Shown: positions 38,550 to 46,613 of the stretch, one piece after another
Numbering within the stretch: the first letter of the stretch is position 1
How the letters are laid out: every line of letters starts with the position of its first letter
Assembly (NCBI RefSeq): GCF_902497785.1
Contig: NZ_CABVHK010000001.1
Coordinates: forward strand, 1-64,000
Length of the DNA: 64,000 nucleotides
DNA from: Pseudomonas fluorescens
Lineage (GTDB): Bacteria; Pseudomonadota; Gammaproteobacteria; Pseudomonadales; Pseudomonadaceae
Reading direction: 5' to 3'
Notes under the pieces: model-generated
What the model saw: only the letters and a program-made list of their open reading frames with translations
What the model was told of the DNA's origin: nothing
Database searches by the model: none
Translations under genes and position numbers: made by a program

Positions 38550-39833
38550 TCAGAACCCGAGCTTATCCCGCAACCCGTAATACCAGGCCCCCAATGCCGC
38601 AAACGGCGTCCCCAGTAGCTGTCCGCCGGGGAAAGGGTAGTGCGGCAAATCTGCAAACGCGTCGAAACGCTCAGCCTGGCCGCGCAATGCTTCGGCCAGC
38701 ACCTTGCCCGCCAGGTGCGTATACGTCACGCCGTGGCCGCTGCAACCCTGGGAATAGTAAATGTTATCGCCCAGGCGCCCGACCTGCGGAAGACGCGACA
38801 GGGTCAGCAGGAAATTGCCAGTCCAGGCGTAATCGATCTTCACATCCTTGAGCTGCGGGAACGCCTTGAGCATCTTCGGCCGAATGATCGCCTCGATGTT
38901 CGCCGGATCCCGCGCGCCGTACACCACACCACCGCCGAACACCAGACGCTTGTCGCCGGTCAGACGGTAATAGTCGAGCAGATAATTGCAATCTTCGACG
39001 CAGTAATCCTGCGGCAACAAACGCTTGGCCAGGGCCTCGCCCAGCGGCTCGGTCGTAATCACCTGAGTTCCGCAAGGCATCGATTTGGCCGCCAATTCCG
39101 GCACCAGATTCCCGAGGTAGGCGTTGCCGGCGACGATGATGAACTTGGCCCGGACTCTACCCTGAGGCGTATGCACCACCGGATTGGCACCGCGCTCGAT
39201 GCGCACCGCCGGCGACTGCTCATAGACAGTGCCGCCTAATGATTCGATGGCGGCCGCTTCGCCCAACGCCAGGTTCAGCGGATGAATGTGCCCGCCACTC
39301 ATGTCGAGCATGCCGCCGACGTATTGCTCGCAGCTGACCACTTCGCGAATGCGCCGTTGATCCATCAGCTCCAGCTGCGTGTGACCAAAACGCTCCCACA
39401 AACGCTTCTGCGATTCCAGATGGGCCATCTGCCTGGCAGTGATCGCGGCAAACACACCGCCGTCCTTCAAATCGCACTGAATGTTGTACTTGGCCACCCG
39501 CTCACGAATAATCCGCCCACCCTCAAACGCCATCTGACCCAGCAACTGTGCCTGCTTGGGGCCGACCGTGCGCTCGATCACATCGATGTCGCGGCTGTAG
39601 CTGTTAACAATCTGGCCACCATTGCGACCCGACGCCCCGAAGCCGACCCTGGCAGCCTCCAGCACCGTGACCTTGAAACCGTTCTCCAGCAGAAACAGGG
39701 CAGAGGACAGACCGGTGTAACCCGCGCCAATCACACAGACATCCGTCTCTACTTCACCCTGCAAGGCGGGGCGGGGCGGAACCGCATTGGCCGACGCCGC
39801 GTAATAGGACTCTGGGTAGGGAATGTTCGCCAT
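38550..39833 (-). CDS. puuB: FAD-dependent amine oxidoreductase, PuuB-like
   Basis: A 427-residue DAO-family flavoprotein. The FAD Rossmann motif VCVIGAGYTGLSSALFL is near residue 33, followed by the FGASGRNGGQIV segment typical of gamma-glutamylputrescine oxidases. The C-terminal FAD-contacting part is YYSQGCSGHGVTYTHLAGKV. It probably oxidises gamma-glutamyl-putrescine or a related amine in polyamine breakdown. It stands alone on the minus strand, convergent with the XdhC gene. The exact substrate among paralogues cannot be fixed. Confidence 0.8.
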   Translation of the reverse strand: MANIPYPESYYAASANAVPPRPALQGEVETDVCVIGAGYTGLSSALFLLENGFKVTVLEAARVGFGASGRNGGQIVNSYSRDIDVIERTVGPKQAQLLGQMAFEGGRIIRERVAKYNIQCDLKDGGVFAAITARQMAHLESQKRLWERFGHTQLELMDQRRIREVVSCEQYVGGMLDMSGGHIHPLNLALGEAAAIESLGGTVYEQSPAVRIERGANPVVHTPQGRVRAKFIIVAGNAYLGNLVPELAAKSMPCGTQVITTEPLGEALAKRLLPQDYCVEDCNYLLDYYRLTGDKRLVFGGGVVYGARDPANIEAIIRPKMLKAFPQLKDVKIDYAWTGNFLLTLSRLPQVGRLGDNIYYSQGCSGHGVTYTHLAGKVLAEALRGQAERFDAFADLPHYPFPGGQLLGTPFAALGAWYYGLRDKLGF

Positions 39834-39975
39834 CCTGCAGCCTCTGTTTAATATATTTTACGAGTGCTCCGATCCTACCCGAGTTAAAAATCGACCGCCA
39901 GCCACCGCAAATTCGACGTCGTCGCAACCAAATTAAATATTTTGCATATTCATAGGGTTAGCTCGAAAAAAGGTG

Positions 39976-40003
39976 TTGACACCCCTCCGGAATTCCGTAG
40001 AAT
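39976..40003 (+). promoter_or_regulatory. promoter of tRNA-Val(GAC)
   Basis: TTGACA (39976-39981) and TAGAAT (39998-40003) with a 16-bp spacer; the tRNA starts 13 bp later. Confidence 0.75.
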
Positions 40004-40016
40004 GCCGCCTCACAGC

Positions 40017-40093
40017 AGGCACGTAGCTCAGTTGGTTAGAGCACCACCTTGACATGGTGGGGGTCGTTGGTTCGAGTCCAATCGCGCCTACCA
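40017..40093 (+). tRNA. tRNA-Val(GAC)
   Basis: A 77-nt cloverleaf. Anticodon GAC in loop TTGACAT, T-loop TTCGAGT, CCA encoded. Acceptor AGGCACG against CGCGCCT leaves an A5 to C68 mismatch. It is the likely integration target of the element whose remains lie downstream. Confidence 0.93.
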
Positions 40094-40309
40094 AACAAAA
40101 TCCGCTCTGCTGGGCGGTCTAGAAGGGCTCACCGAAAGGTGGGCCCTTTTTTGTTGTCGCAATTTTGCAATCTCCATAAAACGCCAACTCAGCGCACACC
40201 TCCCGGTACTCGAATCGTCTTCTCGTAGTGCTGCCCGATAATGGTTCGTCATCTTCTCGTTCGCATGCCCCATCAGCGCCCGGATGTATTTATGCGGCTG
40301 CGCGCACAT
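40094..40309 (-). pseudogene. C-terminal remnant of a tyrosine integrase, frameshifted
   Basis: On the minus strand one frame reads HKYIRALMGHANEKMTNHYR, the HxxH-type end of a phage integrase with the catalytic Tyr in TNHY. The sequence then continues as REDDSS, and the usual ending YREVCAELAF lies in another frame, so at least one frameshift separates them. The N-terminal and middle parts are absent. The gene points toward the tRNA, as expected for an element integrated at its 3' end. Confidence 0.72.
40122..40153 (+). terminator. terminator after tRNA-Val(GAC)
   Basis: AAGGGCTCACC / GGTGGGCCCTT hairpin with a GAAA loop and a T run, inside the decayed integrase tail. Confidence 0.85.
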
Positions 40310-40926
40310 TCATGCGCCTTGCCCGCTGGTACTGCCAGGTTGGTAGATGAATTATCAAAATCGCGAGGCAGAGTTTTTGAGCGTTTTCTGATTGTCGGTT
40401 GCGTTGTGCGTAACTACGTAAGTGCGTTCACCCGGTCTTGGTACCGCTTACTGCCTAAGCACCCTGCTTAGGGTCAGATGAACTCCTTCCTTGCCGTTCA
40501 TGGGCCGCTACAGTCGCTTCACGTCTTCGATCAGCCCACGATCAAGTAAACCAACTCACCAAACCGCGCGGCCTGCCGTTGTAGTAGCCCGACAGTTTGC
40601 GTGATATCGCTCGCTTGAAGGGGGTGGGCCGTCGGTGAGAGACCTTGGCAATCCCTTCAAGCAGTCCAGTCGGAGGATCCTGCAAAGAATAGCAACACTC
40701 GGCAGCGCCGTGTAAGATTCGTCCTACAGACAAGGCCGCCCATTTTTGGGAGAGATCTGCAGGGCTAAAAGATCTAAAACACGTCTTGAACAAAAACGTA
40801 AATTGAAAGCGAAATATAAGTTTTATCAAGTAGGGACGTTATGACGGTTCTCTTATAGGTGTCAATGAGCTTCAAGGACCTTGTCTCATCGCCGTCATCA
40901 CGAAGTTTTTCAATTAGGAGATGCAC
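40310..40926. other. degenerate accessory DNA before the gtr-like cluster
   Basis: No complete gene is recognisable. A minus-strand open frame at 40542-40829 has no motif I know. The last 150 bp are AT-rich and hold promoter-like pieces (TTGAAC near 40794, TATAAG near 40815), plausibly driving the cluster. The base composition differs from the flanking core genome. Confidence 0.5.
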
Positions 40927-42777
40927 TTGTTAAAGGTTTTATTTTTCGCAATATCTATGTTTGGGTATGTTGTTTTTTTTGCCAAGGCAACGCGTAGTTC
41001 TATCGGCGAAGCTTTACTTGCGGTTTTCTGCTCGATAAGCATTGTGCTCTATTGTGGGTCGTTGCTCGGGTATTTACATGAAACAGCAATGGTTTTGTTG
41101 TGGTGCGGTGCAGCAGTCTCTGTTTTGGCGGCAATGAGATTAAAATTCCGGCAATTGAAGTTGACAGAGAATGTGTTTGTTTGTGGCGCCATTCTCGCAT
41201 TTGTGGTCTTCGGCTTTATATGGAACAAGCGCTATCAGTTTCTCGGTTGGGACGAGTTTTCTCACTGGGCACTGGTTGCCAAGTACCTGATCGCTGAAAA
41301 TAGATTATTCACCGCCGATTCGCAGATCATGTTCTTGGCCTATCCGCCAGGTACAGCGCTGTTTCAGTATTATTTCGCGCAAGTCATGGGAGCGGCAGAC
41401 GGTACGATCCTGTTTGCGCACATGTCATTACTTGCTGCAGCTGTTTTGGCTTTGGTCAGTAACTCTGCCCGAAAACCACTGGTTGCTATCTCCATATTGA
41501 TGGTGTGTTTTGTTGTTATATATGGGCTTGGCTACGATATATACGAAATTTACGTCGATCTTATACTGGGTGCTTTGTTAGGTGCTGCAGTAGCAATTTT
41601 GCTTGCAAAAAAATCTGACATCAGAGGGTATTTGATCGTTATCCCGATGTTGATGTTTCTGCCGTTAGTGAAGCACGTCGGATTTGCGTTTGCGTTGGTG
41701 GGGCTCGGCGCGATGGTGGTAGCGGCCGTTTTTGATTGCCGTACCCTGCCGAGCCGGCAACAGAGAATTCGTATCGCTGCCTGTGTTTTCGCAGCAATCG
41801 CAGGTGTAGCGTTCACTCAATTGAGCTGGCATTCCTATTATCTTAGCCTTGGTGTGACTGATCCTTATGCCAGAGTGATGACGATCAGTAACGTGCTCGA
41901 GTTTTTCATAAACCCTACTTCCGATAAGCATGTAGCGGTATGGGCCGAGTTTTGGCAACGAATACTGCCCGCTGATGCTTCGAGTGGGGTGTCTCTGATT
42001 AGCCCCGCATTAGAAGCGCTCATCCTTGTTGTGCTTACAGGCATTCACGTGTGGCTATTGCCCACGGCTATCAGGGTTCGCCAGCTATTTATCTTCAGTA
42101 TTGTTGCGGCGGGTCTCGTCGCATTCAGCTGTCTTCTGCTGCTGAGCTATGGTTTTTATTTTTCAGACTACGAAAGTGTACGGCTGGCTTCCTTTGAGCG
42201 ATATTTTGGTTCTTATCTGCTCGCATGGGGCTTTGCGTTGGCAGGTGCTGCCGGCCAACAGATTGCAGTAATGCAACGATCACGGCTTGTGTCTTTTGTG
42301 ATGCTGCCACTCCTCCTGATGGTTTTCGTGTTGATACCGAAGGTGCATGCTGCCTTCTTTACAGACGAAGGCAAGGCCAGGCACCAAGAGCTATCTGGCT
42401 TGCGGGATATCTCTCGTCAGTTGTCCATTGATATTCGATCTGTTGCGAAACCGAATCAAAAGACCTACTTCATCGATCCGTACTCGACCGGTTATACGTT
42501 CTTCATGTTCCGGTATGAGATGGCTCCAATGGTGATCAATACCAAATGCTGGGTGCTCCGCGTTCCTGTCTCCAAGGACGATATCTATGCGTGTGATCTT
42601 CCCCTTGATGCGGCTTTGGATGGTTACGATTTCCTGGCCCTGGGGAAAGTGGATGCAGAGTTTTGGGTGCGTTATGGCAGTTGGTTTGCTCCCGCGGATC
42701 AGGGGATTTCGCCGGCATCGTTTGCCGTTGCCAGAGATGGCGGCACGCTGCGACTTAAACGCTTGAAGAGTGAATAA
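40927..42777 (+). CDS. polytopic membrane glycosyltransferase-like protein (GtrC-like)
   Basis: About 616 residues with some eleven to thirteen predicted membrane spans in the first 460 and a soluble C-terminal domain. The loop after the second or third span has DEFSHWALVAKYL, a short acidic motif like that of GT-C glycosyltransferases, and YPPGTALFQYY follows. Family assignment rests on topology and on the adjoining gtrB/gtrA genes, in which position a type-specific O-antigen glucosyltransferase is expected. TTG 40927 is preferred: AGGAG at 40916-40920 is 6 nt before it but touches ATG 40921. GC content is visibly lower than in neighbouring core genes. Confidence 0.6.
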   Translation: MLKVLFFAISMFGYVVFFAKATRSSIGEALLAVFCSISIVLYCGSLLGYLHETAMVLLWCGAAVSVLAAMRLKFRQLKLTENVFVCGAILAFVVFGFIWNKRYQFLGWDEFSHWALVAKYLIAENRLFTADSQIMFLAYPPGTALFQYYFAQVMGAADGTILFAHMSLLAAAVLALVSNSARKPLVAISILMVCFVVIYGLGYDIYEIYVDLILGALLGAAVAILLAKKSDIRGYLIVIPMLMFLPLVKHVGFAFALVGLGAMVVAAVFDCRTLPSRQQRIRIAACVFAAIAGVAFTQLSWHSYYLSLGVTDPYARVMTISNVLEFFINPTSDKHVAVWAEFWQRILPADASSGVSLISPALEALILVVLTGIHVWLLPTAIRVRQLFIFSIVAAGLVAFSCLLLLSYGFYFSDYESVRLASFERYFGSYLLAWGFALAGAAGQQIAVMQRSRLVSFVMLPLLLMVFVLIPKVHAAFFTDEGKARHQELSGLRDISRQLSIDIRSVAKPNQKTYFIDPYSTGYTFFMFRYEMAPMVINTKCWVLRVPVSKDDIYACDLPLDAALDGYDFLALGKVDAEFWVRYGSWFAPADQGISPASFAVARDGGTLRLKRLKSE

Positions 42778-42787
42778 GAGCTAATCT

Positions 42788-43756
42788 ATGAATCACCACA
42801 TTGCAGTTGTTATTCCATCGTACAAAGTAGTCAGGCATATTTCGGATTTGATCGCTCGAATCGGGCCCGAGGTGACCTCAATATTTGTCATCGATGACAA
42901 ATGTCCAGACGGTTCAGGGCATTACGTCATTGATACCGTGGTGGATCCGCGAGTAGTGGTTATTCACCATGAAATGAACCAGGGGGTCGGCGGGGCAGTT
43001 ATGACGGGTTACCGTGCTGCGGTCGCCGCCGGGGCTGATGTGATTGTTAAGCTGGATGGCGACGGTCAAATGGATCCGCGCCTGATTCCAATGTTCGTAG
43101 CGCCGATTCTCGACAAAGAGGCAGATTACACAAAGGGCAATCGTTTCTTTGATACAACCGAATTGCATCGTATGCCACGTCTGCGTCTGGTAATGAATGC
43201 AGCACTTTCGATGTTGAACAAATTGTCTTCGGGTTACTGGAATATATTTGATCCGGCGAATGGCTATACTGCTATTCACGCTGAAATCGTCCAGCATCTT
43301 CCCTTGGAAAAGATTAGTAACCGGTATTTTTTTGAAACCGACATGCTATTCCGGCTCGGCACAATTAAGGCCGTTGTTGTCGAGATACCCATGGATGCGG
43401 TGTATGGAGATGAGGTCAGCAATTTACGATATGGCCGCGCATTAGTTGATTTCAGCTTTGGTCATTTGCGTAATTTTGTGAAGCGCGTGGGCTATAACTA
43501 CTTTCTGCGTGATATGTCGGCCGCGACGTTCGAGTTGTTGTTTGGGGTGCCACTGTTTCTTTTCGGTTTGGGCTTCGGGGGCTACGCCTGGGCGCTTTCG
43601 TTCTTCGCAGGTGTACCTGCCACCGCGGGCACCGTCATGCTGTCTGCTCTACCGGTGATACTAGGCCTTCAATTACTTCTATCCTTTATTGCCTATGACG
43701 TGAGCAGCATACCCACGCGCCCGCGTCAGAAATCTCTTCGCAAGCTTGTAAAATGA
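42788..43756 (+). CDS. gtrB: GT2-family glycosyltransferase, GtrB/DPM1-like
   Basis: A 322-residue polyprenyl-phosphate glycosyltransferase. The GT-A fold has VVIPSYK, FVIDDKCPDGSG, NQGVGGAVMTGYRAA and the metal motif KLDGDGQMDP near residue 93. Two C-terminal membrane segments (LLFGVPLFLFGLGFG and LSALPVILGLQLLLSFIAY) anchor it. In phage gtr clusters GtrB loads glucose from UDP-glucose onto undecaprenyl phosphate on the cytoplasmic face. It lies 10 bp after the GtrC-like gene and overlaps gtrA by ATGA, forming an operon. The sugar is not fixed by sequence. Confidence 0.8.
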   Translation: MNHHIAVVIPSYKVVRHISDLIARIGPEVTSIFVIDDKCPDGSGHYVIDTVVDPRVVVIHHEMNQGVGGAVMTGYRAAVAAGADVIVKLDGDGQMDPRLIPMFVAPILDKEADYTKGNRFFDTTELHRMPRLRLVMNAALSMLNKLSSGYWNIFDPANGYTAIHAEIVQHLPLEKISNRYFFETDMLFRLGTIKAVVVEIPMDAVYGDEVSNLRYGRALVDFSFGHLRNFVKRVGYNYFLRDMSAATFELLFGVPLFLFGLGFGGYAWALSFFAGVPATAGTVMLSALPVILGLQLLLSFIAYDVSSIPTRPRQKSLRKLVK

Positions 43757-44127
43757 TAAGGTTTCTCAAATATTTTTCCATTCAGATAGGATGCTTTGGC
43801 CTTGATTTCCTGATCTTTGCCGTTCTCCTGCACTTGGGACTGCCATCTGCAGGTAGTAATGCGATTTCCAAGGTTTTTTCTGGCGTCACTGCTTTCTACG
43901 TTCACACTCATTTCACATTTGGGGATCAGCAGGGGGCGCATGCGACGCGCGCAAAACGATACCTAATACTGTGGGCGATCAATCTGTGTTTTACGAGTCT
44001 CCTGGTCGGAGTATTGAGTGCAGAAACGGGCTGGCCGTACGTTGCAAAGATTTTTACCGAAGGCGTCGCGTTTGTCTTGAATTACGTAATTTCTAAAAAA
44101 ATTGTTTTCAATTCTTCACGGACCTGA
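43753..44127 (+). CDS. gtrA: GtrA-family flippase-like protein
   Basis: A 124-residue protein with four membrane spans and the GtrA pattern: FLKYFSIQIGCFGLDFLIF at the start, FSGVTAFYVHTHFTFG in the middle and the ending FVLNYVISKKIVFN. GtrA proteins are thought to flip undecaprenyl-phosphate-linked sugar across the inner membrane. The start codon overlaps the gtrB stop by 4 nt, so the two are coupled. Together with the GtrC-like gene this makes the classical three-gene layout, here in the order C-B-A. Confidence 0.85.
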   Translation: MIRFLKYFSIQIGCFGLDFLIFAVLLHLGLPSAGSNAISKVFSGVTAFYVHTHFTFGDQQGAHATRAKRYLILWAINLCFTSLLVGVLSAETGWPYVAKIFTEGVAFVLNYVISKKIVFNSSRT

Positions 44128-44146
44128 TTGAAAGGAAAGATGTGCC

Positions 44147-44323
44147 ATGGAAAAGGCGTTGCGAAACCCGATGTTTCTCTGCGGGATCCCACTCACGGTT
44201 TGCGGCTTTTGCTTCGGTTTGACGGGGCTGATCAGCGAAGGGACATTCGCGTATGTCGCCCCCGGACTATTAATACCCGGGCTCGCATTCATGTTGATAG
44301 GGTGGATGCAGAGGCGTCAGTAA
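44147..44323 (+). CDS. 58-residue two-span membrane protein
   Basis: A short frame 19 bp after gtrA, in the same direction. It encodes 58 residues beginning MEKALRNPMFLCGIP and ending LIGWMQRRQ. Two hydrophobic segments, about 9-28 and 33-53, are joined by a short loop (SEGTFAY), and the C-terminus is positively charged (QRRQ), so both ends are probably cytoplasmic. AAAGGAAAG precedes the ATG by about 10 nt. The position and codon use suggest it belongs to the gtr-like operon. I do not recognise a family. Confidence 0.6.
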   Translation: MEKALRNPMFLCGIPLTVCGFCFGLTGLISEGTFAYVAPGLLIPGLAFMLIGWMQRRQ

Positions 44324-44429
44324 TCCTCTCGACTTTACCGGGGTTGCCGGGGCGGGCGCTGGCAATTTTCTGCGAGCCCTCTTCGGTCGCCGGTTGCAGG
44401 CACATTCCAGTTTTTTCGACTACTACTTT

Positions 44430-44460
44430 CAGGCCGATCTGAATGTCGGCCTGACGGGAG
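44430..44460 (+). promoter_or_regulatory. hairpin abutting the ribosome site of the DUF2214-like gene
   Basis: CAGGCCGA (44430-44437) pairs with TCGGCCTG (44446-44453) and is followed at once by ACGGGAG, the presumed Shine-Dalgarno sequence. It could end the upstream transcript poorly or modulate translation. There is no T run. Confidence 0.35.
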
Positions 44461-44467
44461 TATTCAA

Positions 44468-44923
44468 ATGCTTGTGCACTGGTTTCTTGCCGCAATCCAC
44501 CTCCTGGCGTTCGCCTTGGGATTTTGGGCAGTCCTCACTCGCAGCGCGGCGTTCCGGCGCTTGGCTGCCGGGGCTGGTGATGCGCGGGGCGTATTGATTG
44601 CAGACAATCTGTGGGGGATTTCTGCACTTATCTTGCTGGTCACCGGGGGGATGCGAGCCTTCGGCGGGTACGAAAAAGGCACTGACTACTACCTGCACCA
44701 ACCGCTGTTCCATCTGAAGATGACGCTTTTCGTTCTTATTCTGTTGCTCGAAGTTGCACCGATGATAACGCTGATCAAGTGGCGCATTGCGCTGGCGCGC
44801 GGTGCCGCTATCGATTCCGGCCGTGCAAAGCTGTTCGCGCGGATCAGTCATATCGAAGCGTTGCTGGTGTTGTTGATGGTGGTGGCGGCCACGGGTATGG
44901 CGCGGGGTGTGACGTTTGGTTAG
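44468..44923 (+). CDS. DUF2214-like inner-membrane protein
   Basis: A 151-residue protein with four hydrophobic helices (HWFLAAIHLLAFALGFW, NLWGISALILLVTGGM, LFVLILLLEVAPMITLI and ALLVLLMVVAATGMARG). The features DNLWGISALILLVTG and HQPLFHLKMTLF match my recollection of the DUF2214 family, of unknown function. Its GC content is back to the core level, so it probably marks the right side of the accessory segment. GGGAG lies 7 nt before the ATG. Confidence 0.65.
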   Translation: MLVHWFLAAIHLLAFALGFWAVLTRSAAFRRLAAGAGDARGVLIADNLWGISALILLVTGGMRAFGGYEKGTDYYLHQPLFHLKMTLFVLILLLEVAPMITLIKWRIALARGAAIDSGRAKLFARISHIEALLVLLMVVAATGMARGVTFG

Positions 44924-45045
44924 CGCAGTACGATTACCGACTTCCCCCGGTTTTATCGGAAATGTCCGACAGCCAGACTCAGAGGCATGCCGTTAGTATC
45001 GGCTCACGATGTGGGTAGGTGCAGGGCTGCCGGCGACACTCGAAT

Positions 45046-45083
45046 TTTAGCCAGCCGTGGTTCCGGGGCGAACGGGCTGGCTA
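45046..45083 (-). terminator. terminator candidate after the csrA-like gene
   Basis: TAGCCAGCCG / CGGGCTGGCTA inverted repeat. On the minus strand the stem is followed by AAAATTC, a poor T tail, so termination is uncertain. Confidence 0.5.
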
Positions 45084-45099
45084 CGGACTGCAGCCGGAT

Positions 45100-45291
45100 T
45101 CAGGATTGCGGCTTGTCCGGGGCGGTCAGGCCAGCCTGGATGCGCTGATAAATCTCTTCGCGGTGCACCGCAACGTCTTTCGGGGCGTTGATGCCAATTC
45201 TGACTTGCTGGCCGCTTACGCCCAGAATGGTGATCGTAATGTCATCACCAATGTTTATGCTTTCACCGACTTTGCGGGTGAGTATCAGCAT
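45100..45291 (-). CDS. rsmE: CsrA/RsmA-family RNA-binding regulator
   Basis: A 63-residue dimeric post-transcriptional regulator that binds GGA motifs in mRNA leaders and is titrated by small RNAs of the RsmX/Y/Z kind. The sequence is canonical: [18 protein letters not shown], then [19 protein letters not shown] with the RNA-contacting Arg44 region intact. The main rsmA of pseudomonads usually lies next to lysC, which is not here, so this is a paralogue; rsmE is my guess from location. The start is fixed by the family length, and AAGGAGAAGACC lies before it. Confidence 0.85.
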
Positions 45292-45541
45292 GGTCTTCTC
45301 CTTGATTGCTTTGTAGGGCACCTGATTCGGACAGTGCAGAGGTCGGTGGTATGTATAGATTAGTGCGAAGTCTCACGGTTTGGGTGCCTCTTTCTGACGC
45401 GCAGATGCTGCATTAATTCCCAAGGCGTAACTATACAGAGGCCGCATCCATGATTCTCGTTGTTTTGCGCCCATTTTGCGGCACTCGGGAAGTATTCATG
45501 AATGTTAAAATCCCCGCTTTCAGCATTCAGAGGGAAGCGTT

Positions 45542-45907
45542 GTGCGCAAAATGGCCGTGGTAATCGCAGTACTGGCAATGGCGGGATGTGGTGAAGGCAA
45601 GAGCGTTGACGCGCAAAAACCGCAACCGGCGACAATCGCAACGCCCGCAGCCGCCTCCGCGCCCCAGTGGGATCTGGAGGTGCGCGGTGAAATCACTCAA
45701 GCGGTCAGTGACCTGAGCGGCTGGCTGATTGAGCACAGTTTCGTTTCCAGCGTGGTCAAGGAAAATGGCAAGACCCGCATTCTGATGGGGCCTTTCAATT
45801 CGAAGGCCGAGGCTGAGGCCAAAGAAGCAGAGGTGCGCGCGGCACTGACTCGTGCGAAAAAACAGAATATCGAGTTACTGGTCACAGAGCGTCCTGTGAC
45901 TCAGTGA
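45542..45907 (+). CDS. small lipoprotein with SPOR-like domain
   Basis: A 121-residue lipoprotein. GTG start, short hydrophobic signal and the lipobox AMAGC with Cys16. A Pro/Ala linker leads to a C-terminal part with WLIEHSFVSSVVKENGKTRILMGPFNSKAEAEAKEAEVRAAL, which resembles SPOR domains (xxxGPFxxxxxA pattern). It may bind peptidoglycan. Residue 17 (Gly) gives no inner-membrane retention signal, so outer-membrane sorting is likely. The 220-bp space before it holds no recognisable site. GAGGGAAGC precedes the start. Confidence 0.7.
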   Translation: MRKMAVVIAVLAMAGCGEGKSVDAQKPQPATIATPAAASAPQWDLEVRGEITQAVSDLSGWLIEHSFVSSVVKENGKTRILMGPFNSKAEAEAKEAEVRAALTRAKKQNIELLVTERPVTQ

Positions 45908-45919
45908 CGGTCTGATCGT

Positions 45920-46609
45920 TTAACCACACGCTTTAAGGTTCACCGGCCCGACGAATTCGTTGCCGCGTCCCATCACACACGCCACGCTTTGGTTGCGTTG
46001 GCGTTCCCACGCCTGGACCGGATAGGTTTTGTTCCAGGCTTCGTACAGCTGCCGATCCTGTTTCGACAAGCGCAAGCCGTACTGTTTGCTCATGTAAAAG
46101 TAGGTTCGGGCGATCATGCCGCGGATGGACGGGCGCGGCATGACCTTCTTCGCCTTGAAGTCGACCTGGGTCAGGCATGAGCCGTATTGACCGGATTGCT
46201 CCGGCAGCCAGCCAAAGCTGAAATTGCTGCGATCCCCATTCACCTCACCGATGCTCGGCACCAGATTGTGCAAATCGGCTTCGGCTTTCTGGTAGGTCGG
46301 GTCGTAACGCGTGCAGTTCTTGCGTCCGCCTTCCTGCCAGCATTGGCGCTGATGGCCGATCTGCCAGGCGGGGACGATGTGCTCCCACTCGATGCGGGCA
46401 GCGCGTTTGGCATTTTTGCGCGGAACATAGCCGCAGGCCGAAAGGTTCACCTTGTTGCCGGTGTATTTGCACCCGCAGTAGAACTCGGTGGATTGCGGGG
46501 CATAAAGCTTCCAGGCGACTTTCTTGGCTTCGTTGAACGTGCGCGGGGCGTCTGCCTGGGCACCCATCGCCAACAGCAAAAACAATAAAGCTAAACAACG
46601 AACACTCAT
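45920..46609 (-). CDS. endA: secreted endonuclease I (EndA/NucM type)
   Basis: A 229-residue non-specific nuclease with a signal peptide (to about residue 20, GAQADA). The beta-beta-alpha metal catalytic segment is RIEWEHIVPAWQIGHQRQCW, with the catalytic His in EWEH. DLHNLVPSIGEVNGDRSNF and RGMIARTYFYM are further family blocks. The cysteines fit periplasmic disulfides. It degrades DNA in the periplasm or outside. It starts 4 nt after a short gene headed by a LexA box, so it is probably part of an SOS-inducible operon. Confidence 0.93.
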   Translation of the reverse strand: MSVRCLALLFLLLAMGAQADAPRTFNEAKKVAWKLYAPQSTEFYCGCKYTGNKVNLSACGYVPRKNAKRAARIEWEHIVPAWQIGHQRQCWQEGGRKNCTRYDPTYQKAEADLHNLVPSIGEVNGDRSNFSFGWLPEQSGQYGSCLTQVDFKAKKVMPRPSIRGMIARTYFYMSKQYGLRLSKQDRQLYEAWNKTYPVQAWERQRNQSVACVMGRGNEFVGPVNLKACG

Positions 46610-46613
46610 TGAC

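Noticed and set aside
40754..40774. Two GATC sites upstream of the gtr-like cluster, recalling Dam/OxyR phase variation of Salmonella gtr
   Set aside because: Only two sites 17 bp apart, no OxyR half-sites seen, and pseudomonads generally lack Dam methylation.
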